A DNA stretch of 9,549 nucleotides from the NCBI GenBank assembly GCA_009704515.1, contig WLDZ01000028.1, forward strand, positions 1 through 9,549, given 5' to 3'. The position numbers and the translations under genes were made by a program. Positions within the stretch are counted from its first letter, which is position 1, and every line of letters starts with the position of its first letter. The notes beneath the pieces were generated by a model. The model was not told where the DNA came from, did no database searches, and worked only from the letters and a program-made list of their open reading frames with translations. This document shows, piece by piece, positions 5,121 to 9,549 of this stretch. Source of the stretch: Actinomycetota bacterium. Its GTDB lineage: Bacteria > Actinomycetota > Actinomycetes > Nanopelagicales > Nanopelagicaceae.

Positions 5121-6050
5121 ATGAGCAACGACGATGGCAACCGTGATGATGAGATTCTGACCGAAGAGATGCTCTGGGATCGAATCCCGGAAGTTTCCGG
5201 CGAAGAACGAGCCGATACCTATTATGAACTCAGCGCTCGCATATTTGCACGCGGTCAATATGACGAAGCCCTTGCGCTCGCTGAAACAGCTCGAGATATT
5301 TACTCAGATCTTGGTGCTGAAGTTTCTGGCGATGGCTTAGCACAAGCATATTCAGCAATTGGATACAACCTCAATCAACTTAAGCGAATGGATGAAGCTG
5401 CATCAGCTATGTCTAAGGCAGTAGAGATATTGCGCGAGAATAAATCTCCTATCGCACTAGAACTAGCTTGCACATTAGGCGAGTGGTGGTACTCATCGAA
5501 AAATTATGAAAAAGTCATTGAGACGATGTATGAATGCGCACAAGAACATCTAGTTGACGGAAACATTATCGGTGCAGCAAACGATATGCATTTAATCGGA
5601 TGTGCTCACCGCGAACTGAAGAATTTCAACGAAGCGATAATCTGCTTTAAAGAAGCGCGTGCCTCTTTTAAAGCAGAGAAAGAAGTCGTTCATGTTGCAC
5701 GTTGTGATCAGAAGATTGCCTCATGCTATTTCGAAATTGGTGATGGAGAAGCCGCACTTGAAGCAGCTCGCAAGGCAATCGATGTCTTTGATACTGCCCA
5801 CGATCATCGTCGCGAAACCTTTGCGCTATTTGAATACGGCAAAGCCGAAATTCTTCTAGGAAGACTTGAAGATGGCCTATCAACGCTAGATTCAGTTCTC
5901 CAGATTGCCGCCGATGAAGATGGAAAAGATTTCGAATTTATCGTCGATATCGAGAGCCGTATGGCAGGTGTAATGCGCCTACTTGGTCGTAATGAAGAGG
6001 CAGATGAAGTCGAACGTCGCCTGCAAGCAATCCGCGAAATTATTGAATAA
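5121..6050 (+). CDS. TPR-repeat protein, function unknown
   Basis: This is a protein of about 309 residues made almost entirely of paired amphipathic helices of tetratricopeptide type. Recognisable repeats contain YYELSARIFARGQYDEALAL, YSAIGYNLNQLKRMDEAASA, MHLIGCAHRELKNFNEAIIC, CYFEIGDGEAALEAARKAID and YGKAEILLGRLEDGLSTLD. There is no signal peptide, membrane helix or added catalytic domain, and the N-terminus is acidic (NDDGNRDDE). TPR proteins are scaffolds, so a cytoplasmic partner-binding role is likely, but no partner can be named. I prefer the ATG at 5121, with G-rich sequence 7-13 nt upstream. An in-frame GTG at 5112 would add three residues. The gene is transcribed alone and ends 8 bp from the convergent methyltransferase gene. 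Confidence 0.85.
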   Translation: MSNDDGNRDDEILTEEMLWDRIPEVSGEERADTYYELSARIFARGQYDEALALAETARDIYSDLGAEVSGDGLAQAYSAIGYNLNQLKRMDEAASAMSKAVEILRENKSPIALELACTLGEWWYSSKNYEKVIETMYECAQEHLVDGNIIGAANDMHLIGCAHRELKNFNEAIICFKEARASFKAEKEVVHVARCDQKIASCYFEIGDGEAALEAARKAIDVFDTAHDHRRETFALFEYGKAEILLGRLEDGLSTLDSVLQIAADEDGKDFEFIVDIESRMAGVMRLLGRNEEADEVERRLQAIREIIE

Positions 6051-6058
6051 AGCTAACT

Positions 6059-6709
6059 CTAGGATTTTCGAGGAAGGTGCTGCAGCGCCCAGTGATACAT
6101 CGCTATTGCACCTGCTGCCGACGCATTCATAGAACGCGTTGATCCATATTGCTCGATTGCATAGAGGACAGAGCAAACGGCAATGCCTTCTTCTGACATT
6201 CCGGCGCCCTCTTGCCCAAAGAGAAGCACACAACTTTCAGGGAGTTCCGAACCTTCTAGATTTCGTGAGGTTGGTACGTTATCAATTCCAATGATTGGTA
6301 AGTCATTTTGCTGACACCATTGTGCGAAATCCTTGATAGTTGGATGGTGAATCACTGTGAGATATCGATCAGTAACCATCGCACCACGCTTATTCCAGTC
6401 GCGCTTGCCCACAATATGAACCGCTGAGACATTAAAGGCATTTGCTGTTCGTACAACAGAACCAATATTTAAATCATGCTGCCAATTTTCAATAGCTATC
6501 TGCAGTTTGTGACGCTTAGTGTTGAGATCAGCGACAATCGCTGGCACTGACCAATATCTGTAATGATCGAGCACGTTACGCCTATCACCATTTGCCAAGA
6601 GTTCAGGGTCGTATTGCTCTCCAACCGGAAGAGGATCAGGATGAGGACCGACTCCCACCACCGGGAAAAATTCACCGGGACCAATCTCTGCAGGTGTATT
6701 GATTTCCAT
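6059..6709 (-). CDS. TrmH-family (SPOUT) RNA 2'-O-ribose methyltransferase
   Basis: This 216-residue SPOUT-class enzyme would use S-adenosylmethionine to methylate a ribose 2'-hydroxyl in tRNA or rRNA in the cytoplasm. The three SpoU motifs are intact: motif 1 NIGSVVRTANAF (residues 81-92, catalytic Arg87), motif 2 LLFGQEGAGMSEE (162-174) and motif 3 IEQYGSTRSMNASAAGAIAM (185-204, Asn195), which build the trefoil-knot cofactor site. The N-terminal PHPDPLP...YDPELLANGDRRNVLDHYRYW segment is typical of the actinobacterial branch and replaces the L30e-like domain of longer SpoU enzymes. TrmH (Gm18 of tRNA) is the closest named relative, but the target base cannot be settled from sequence. The start is supported by a leaderless promoter hexamer 6 nt upstream. 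It is divergent from the small membrane protein gene. Confidence 0.92.
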   Translation of the reverse strand: MEINTPAEIGPGEFFPVVGVGPHPDPLPVGEQYDPELLANGDRRNVLDHYRYWSVPAIVADLNTKRHKLQIAIENWQHDLNIGSVVRTANAFNVSAVHIVGKRDWNKRGAMVTDRYLTVIHHPTIKDFAQWCQQNDLPIIGIDNVPTSRNLEGSELPESCVLLFGQEGAGMSEEGIAVCSVLYAIEQYGSTRSMNASAAGAIAMYHWALQHLPRKS

Positions 6710-6715
6710 GAGAGC

Positions 6716-6721
6716 ACTCTA
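6716..6721 (-). promoter_or_regulatory. -10 hexamer for the TrmH-family gene (TAGAGT, leaderless)
   Basis: On the minus strand TAGAGT ends 6 nt before the ATG at 6709, so the mRNA would start at the start codon. It overlaps the oppositely oriented hexamer 6720-6725 by two bases. Confidence 0.55.
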
Positions 6722-6725
6722 AACT
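6720..6725 (+). promoter_or_regulatory. -10 hexamer for the 6732-8295 operon (TAAACT, leaderless)
   Basis: TAAACT ends 6 nt before the ATG at 6732. No ribosome binding site is possible in the 22 bp between the two divergent starts without overlapping the promoters. A weak -35-like TTGATT lies at 6699-6704 inside the methyltransferase gene, with a short 15-nt spacer. Confidence 0.55.
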
Positions 6726-6731
6726 AGCTTT

Positions 6732-7079
6732 ATGAAGATTATTTTTTATATCGCACTCGCAATCCACATTATTGCCATTCTGGGAATTCTCGGCCTCCTG
6801 CTCACACAAATCACGAAGAGTCCACGTAAGTTAAGCCCAGGAGTTATTCACGCGGGCCTCACGGCTCTGGTTGCCGGAATCGTCATGGTCGGTCTCTATA
6901 CAGAGGCAAAACCCGATGAGGTCCTTGACCATATGAAGGTTGGAGTAAAAACACTTATTCTCGCCGCAATACTCTTCCTTGGCTATAAGAATGTAAAGAA
7001 AACAGAGCTAAAGAGTTCAGTCTGGGGATCAATGTTGGCCCTTACTGTTTTAAATATCCTTATTGCAGTCGGCTGGTAA
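6732..7079 (+). CDS. Small four-helix integral membrane protein, hypothetical
   Basis: This 115-residue protein consists of four hydrophobic segments, at about residues 4-26, 39-59, 70-86 and 96-114, with short basic or acidic loops (TKSPRKLSP; EAKPDEVLDHMK; KNVKKTELK). I know of no named function; it resembles conserved hypothetical membrane proteins of actinobacteria. A histidine in the first helix (IHIIAI) and another in VIHAG could suggest ligand binding, but this is speculative. It appears leaderless, and its stop is 4 bp upstream of the carboxypeptidase ATG, so the two genes are probably co-transcribed. An envelope-related role would fit that partner, without direct evidence. Confidence 0.8.
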   Translation: MKIIFYIALAIHIIAILGILGLLLTQITKSPRKLSPGVIHAGLTALVAGIVMVGLYTEAKPDEVLDHMKVGVKTLILAAILFLGYKNVKKTELKSSVWGSMLALTVLNILIAVGW

Positions 7080-7083
7080 ACAC

Positions 7084-8295
7084 ATGAAGAGCAAGAAAGT
7101 TGTTGTACTCATCTCCTTAGTTCTGGCGATGAACGTAGTTCAACAACAAGCTGCTCAAGCTGCTGAACCTGCTGCAATCAAAGCTGCTTTTACCCAACTA
7201 GTTAAAAACAACAATCTAGCTAATCCGGCAGTCATTGTTGTCGATGAATCAACTGGCGAAGTAGTTTTCGAGAAGAATTCTTTAGTTGCGCGTAAACCTG
7301 CATCAGTAATTAAATTAATCACTGGTGCAGCTGCATACACATATCTCTCACCGAGTGATTCATACACAACTTCACTCTGGATGGGCATCGATACAAAGAC
7401 AGTAGTTGTTCAGGGTTCATTAGATCCTTGGACAACATTTAACTCAACGCAGGCAGATAAACTCAAACGCACCTCATTGGGCAAACTTGCTTACAGCGCT
7501 ATGACTGCACTTGGTAAAGCTAATGCGGGAGATTATGAAGGTACGACGCTTTATTACAGCAACTTGTATCCGCAGGATGTAGCCGCCCTAAAGACTTACT
7601 TTAAGGAACGGAATCTTGCGATAGTTTTGCAAAAAGTGAGTGATAAGCAAGCAAAAGAGCTCTCGTTAAACCAAATTCTCACCTCTACATCGCCTACGTT
7701 GCAGGTGATTACGGATTGGATGATGACCTGGAGCGATAATGTCTTAGCTGAAAGAATTGCTCGTTCTGCAGCTAGTGCAGCAGGATTTACTCGTGATTAT
7801 GCCGGCGTTGCAAAGGTGTTTCGCAAATTAATGACTGGTCTTGGAATTGATACCAAGAATCTCGTAGTAAAAGATGGCAGCGGTTTATCGCGCGAGAATC
7901 GCGTTACAGCCCAACAGATTTCGCAACTATTGATGGTTATTGCTAGAGATGAGAAGCTCGGCGCTTTAATTACCGGCCTTCCGATCGGCGGAGTAACTGG
8001 CACCTTGACAGAGAGATTTATCGAAACTGCGCCATCTGCAATTGGTTTGGTACGTGCCAAAACTGGAACGCTAAATGGAACAACTAATCTTGCCGGATAT
8101 GTTGAATCAGAGAATAAAGAGTACATTTTTGTCATCATCGCTGATAAACATAGCCGCAGCTATACAGTTACTAAACGAGTCAGAGCAAGTATGGATAAGG
8201 CCCTGGGAAAGATAGCAAAACCATTGCTACCTGTTTTTCTTCCTGTAGACACTAATACTGCTATTAGCGAGAGCGTGACTCCGACAATAGGCTAG
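7084..8295 (+). CDS. dacB: Secreted D-alanyl-D-alanine carboxypeptidase, PBP4 / peptidase S13 family
   Basis: This 403-residue penicillin-binding protein acts outside the membrane on peptidoglycan peptides (DD-carboxypeptidase, possibly endopeptidase). The three active-site motifs are intact and in order: SVIK (Ser74 nucleophile to Lys77), SDN (217-219) and KTG (326-328, within AKTGTLNGTTNLAGYV). The N-terminus is a signal peptide, MKSKK then VVVLISLVLAM, with likely cleavage after AQA at residue 26. This argues for the ATG at 7084 and not the upstream in-frame TTG at 7063. At 403 residues it is shorter than E. coli PBP4 (477), and the stretch between SxxK and SxN is only about 140 residues, so the accessory insertion is reduced. 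It follows the small membrane protein gene by 4 bp and converges 3 bp from the poly-Asp gene. Confidence 0.92.
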   Translation: MKSKKVVVLISLVLAMNVVQQQAAQAAEPAAIKAAFTQLVKNNNLANPAVIVVDESTGEVVFEKNSLVARKPASVIKLITGAAAYTYLSPSDSYTTSLWMGIDTKTVVVQGSLDPWTTFNSTQADKLKRTSLGKLAYSAMTALGKANAGDYEGTTLYYSNLYPQDVAALKTYFKERNLAIVLQKVSDKQAKELSLNQILTSTSPTLQVITDWMMTWSDNVLAERIARSAASAAGFTRDYAGVAKVFRKLMTGLGIDTKNLVVKDGSGLSRENRVTAQQISQLLMVIARDEKLGALITGLPIGGVTGTLTERFIETAPSAIGLVRAKTGTLNGTTNLAGYVESENKEYIFVIIADKHSRSYTVTKRVRASMDKALGKIAKPLLPVFLPVDTNTAISESVTPTIG

Positions 8296-8298
8296 TTA

Positions 8299-8754
8299 CT
8301 AATCACGATCGTCGTCATCTTCACCGTCATCGTCATCGTCATCATCATCGTCATCGTCCCCGCCACCATTAAGTGTTGGGTCTGCAATTCCGTTCATAGA
8401 CTGAGGTGCGACAACCTTTACACTCTTTACAGCTTGAACGCTCTGCACGGGTGTTTCTGTTACAGCAGCAGTTGCAGCAGTTGTTTTCGTAACTTCACCT
8501 TGATTAACGTCACCTTGAGTAACTTCGCCTGAAGTGACTGTACTCATTGAGGTACTAGCCAGATTGCTAGTTGGGGATGAGTCAAAGTTCATAGATCCGT
8601 TGGCAAAGAATGTGCCAAATGCCACTATGGCGAGCGCCACAATTGCAGTAGCGGCAGGAAGCTTCTTATCAACTTTGCGCACCCGAGCAGATGGAGCGCT
8701 GTTTTCGATAAGCGCAAACCAATCGGGCTTCTTTGGAGATGTGTTTGGGGTCAT
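8299..8754 (-). CDS. Membrane-anchored protein with poly-aspartate C-terminal tail, function unknown
   Basis: This 151-residue protein has three parts. Residues 1-32 are cytoplasmic-like and basic (RVRKVDKK just before the membrane). Residues 33-50 are one hydrophobic helix. The rest is a low-complexity Ser/Thr/Val/Ala linker containing three pentapeptide repeats (GEVTQ, GDVNQ, GEVTK at 76-90). It ends in GGG, then eleven aspartates (133-143), GE, four more aspartates, and RD. By the positive-inside rule the acidic tail should be extracellular. I recognise no enzyme domain. Such tails can bind Ca2+ or other cations or contact the cell wall, but that is inference. AAAGGAG lies about 6 nt before the ATG, the best Shine-Dalgarno in the window. 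It converges on dacB with 3 bp between stops. Confidence 0.75.
   Translation of the reverse strand: MTPNTSPKKPDWFALIENSAPSARVRKVDKKLPAATAIVALAIVAFGTFFANGSMNFDSSPTSNLASTSMSTVTSGEVTQGDVNQGEVTKTTAATAAVTETPVQSVQAVKSVKVVAPQSMNGIADPTLNGGGDDDDDDDDDDDGEDDDDRD
8302..8358 (-). repeat. GAT/GAC trinucleotide repeat encoding the poly-Asp tail
   Basis: Eleven consecutive GAT/GAC codons (8326-8358) and a second block of four (8308-8319) form an imperfect trinucleotide microsatellite. Any slippage by whole units would change tail length and keep the frame. The mix of both Asp codons reduces slippage compared with a pure repeat. Confidence 0.85.
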
Positions 8755-8760
8755 AGGTGA

Positions 8761-8767
8761 CTCCTTT
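8761..8767 (-). promoter_or_regulatory. Strong Shine-Dalgarno for the poly-Asp gene (AAAGGAG)
   Basis: On the minus strand AAAGGAG precedes the ATG at 8754 with about 6 nt between. It supports this start and marks the transcript as having a leader, in contrast to the leaderless genes around it. Confidence 0.75.
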
Positions 8768-8786
8768 CAATAAGTTGAAGATAAGC

Positions 8787-8822
8787 CTTCACGCTGAGAA
8801 AGCGCTGGGAGCTAGCGTGAAG
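8787..8822. repeat. Perfect 9-bp inverted repeat in the divergent poly-Asp / ctaB region
   Basis: CTTCACGCT (8787-8795) and AGCGTGAAG (8814-8822) are perfect inverted copies separated by 18 nt that include the smaller palindrome AGCGCT (8801-8806). The right arm lies where the -35 of the ctaB promoter is expected. In the leader of the opposite gene the repeat could instead fold as a hairpin. There is no U-tract on either side, so it is not a terminator. Confidence 0.7.
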
Positions 8823-8840
8823 CTTTCTACTAATCGCCAT

Positions 8841-8846
8841 TAGGCT
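8841..8846 (+). promoter_or_regulatory. -10 hexamer for ctaB (TAGGCT, leaderless)
   Basis: TAGGCT ends 6 nt before the GTG at 8853, the same spacing as at three other genes of the window. There is no ribosome binding site upstream, which helps choose the GTG at 8853 as the start. Confidence 0.5.
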
Positions 8847-8852
8847 AGGCGT

Positions 8853-9549
8853 GTGAGCAAATTAAGGGCCTACATCGACTTGATGAAGCTTCGTGTAGTC
8901 GAACTCTTGATAATTACAACGGTCCCAGCAGTAGTTCTTGCTGAGCGTGGATTTCCATCGCTCACACTTCTATTCTGGACATTAGTTGGCGGAACCCTGG
9001 CAGCGGGATCGGCCAATGCATTTAATATGGTGATTGAATCAGAACGCGATAAGTTGATGAAACGCACGGCTCAGCGACCGCTAGTAACTGGCGTGGTTTC
9101 TCGTACAGAAGCTGCAATCTTCGCCACTCTGATTGGTCTTTTATCACTTCTAATCTTCTATCAATTCACAACTCTGCTCGCCACCATCCTTACAGCAATT
9201 GCAATTGCATATTATGTAATTGTTTACACAATTGCGCTCAAGCCGCATACCTCGCAGAATATTGTGTGGGGTGGTGCCGCCGGATGTATGCCGGTTCTCA
9301 TCGGATGGGCCGCTGTTACTAATTCTTTAACTTGGGTTCCAATCGCATTCTTCATGGTGATTTTCTTCTGGACACCACCACACTTTTGGGCACTTGCAAT
9401 TAAATATAAAGATGATTATTCGGCCGCAGGAATTCCAATGCTCCCATCTGTTGCTACGCGCGCAAATGTTATTGGGCAGATGTGGTTTCATACGATTGCG
9501 ATGGTGCTTTCATCTACAGCGCTTATTCAATTAGCTGAGTTACCTGTAT
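8853..9549 (+). CDS. ctaB: Protoheme IX farnesyltransferase (heme O synthase), C-terminally truncated by window
   Basis: This UbiA-superfamily membrane prenyltransferase adds a farnesyl group to heme b to make heme O, the precursor of heme A for aa3-type cytochrome oxidase. The 232 visible codons cover most of the roughly 300-residue family length and run off the window. The N-terminus reads YIDLMKLRVVELLIITTVPA, equal to the family's TKPRVIELLLVTTVP. The prenyl-diphosphate motif region is NMVIESERDKLMKRTAQRPL (58-77), and the later TPPHFWALAIKYKDDY (from about 174) and AGIPMLPSV are classic. In the first motif the two leading aspartates of the usual N-x3-D-x-D-x-D pattern are glutamates (Glu62, Glu64); the third, Asp66, is kept. 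GTG is chosen as start because it follows a leaderless-type promoter and fits homologues. Confidence 0.93.
   Translation, partial: MSKLRAYIDLMKLRVVELLIITTVPAVVLAERGFPSLTLLFWTLVGGTLAAGSANAFNMVIESERDKLMKRTAQRPLVTGVVSRTEAAIFATLIGLLSLLIFYQFTTLLATILTAIAIAYYVIVYTIALKPHTSQNIVWGGAAGCMPVLIGWAAVTNSLTWVPIAFFMVIFFWTPPHFWALAIKYKDDYSAAGIPMLPSVATRANVIGQMWFHTIAMVLSSTALIQLAELPV

Noticed and set aside
5979..6233. Minus-strand ORF spanning the TPR/methyltransferase junction
   Set aside because: It is out of frame with the methyltransferase, whose SpoU motifs are unambiguous, and its Cys/Arg-rich sequence is typical of a shadow frame.
7063..7083. Upstream TTG start for the carboxypeptidase
   Set aside because: It would overlap the preceding gene and put extra residues before a well-formed signal peptide. 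The ATG at 7084 gives a normal MKSKK signal sequence.
8302..8360. Trinucleotide repeat as a CRISPR-like or non-coding repeat array
   Set aside because: It is a run of Asp codons in one clear reading frame, with no spacers.
8534..8773. Plus-strand ORF antisense to the poly-Asp gene (79 codons)
   Set aside because: The minus-strand frame has a strong ribosome binding site, a membrane helix and ordered low-complexity repeats. The plus-strand frame has none of these.
1..9549. tRNA genes, insertion sequences, integrases, toxin-antitoxin or phage-defence genes
   Set aside because: No cloverleaf-like element, transposase or integrase motif, or defence-type domain was recognised; gene content is core metabolism, envelope and transport.

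Overview
The window looks like a chromosomal segment of a small-genome, moderate-GC actinobacterium. The best match I can suggest is a freshwater planktonic lineage of the Nanopelagicales (acI) type. This rests on protein signatures (an actinobacterial TrmH-family methyltransferase N-terminus, an actinobacterial CbiMNQO/PDGLE nickel/cobalt ECF transporter, CtaB), tight gene packing, short or absent leaders and an apparently mid-40s GC content. The lineage is inference; no rRNA is present.

Layout, left to right. At 1-471 are the 3' end of a membrane protein gene and an abutting 40-codon small membrane ORF (+). They converge on a PsiE-family membrane protein gene (475-960, -) through interlocked terminators. 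A divergent gap leads to a DinB-like metal-binding protein and an EamA/DMT transporter (1049-2393, +). These converge on a four-gene ECF transporter operon transcribed leftwards: cbiM, PDGLE protein, cbiQ, cbiO (4906 down to 2396). The 0.2 kb divergent region 4907-5120 carries a near-perfect Nur-box-like palindrome in front of cbiM and a 16-bp tandem repeat in front of a TPR protein gene (5121-6050, +). The TPR gene converges on a TrmH-family RNA methyltransferase (6709-6059, -). That gene is divergent, with only 22 bp between start codons, from an operon of a small four-helix membrane protein and a PBP4-like D-Ala-D-Ala carboxypeptidase (6732-8295, +). Next comes a membrane-anchored protein with a poly-aspartate tail (8754-8299, -). 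Last is ctaB, heme O synthase (8853 to the end, +, truncated by the window).

Two themes stand out. First, most transcription units appear leaderless: a TANNNT -10 hexamer sits 6 nt (once 5 nt) upstream of the start codon of five genes. Only cbiM and the poly-Asp gene have real leaders with purine-rich Shine-Dalgarno sequences. Second, the transporter operon can be tied to nickel by sequence. The CbiM metal ligands (Met1, His2, His67) are intact, and the palindrome in front of it matches the Nur (nickel uptake regulator, Fur family) operator pattern known from Streptomyces. The same operon has an odd cbiQ start: the His-rich N-terminus expected for this family is present in frame but has no standard start codon.

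I see no tRNA, rRNA, CRISPR array, insertion sequence or prophage. The window is ordinary core genome with some interesting regulatory detail. I did not find a convincing undescribed multi-gene system.
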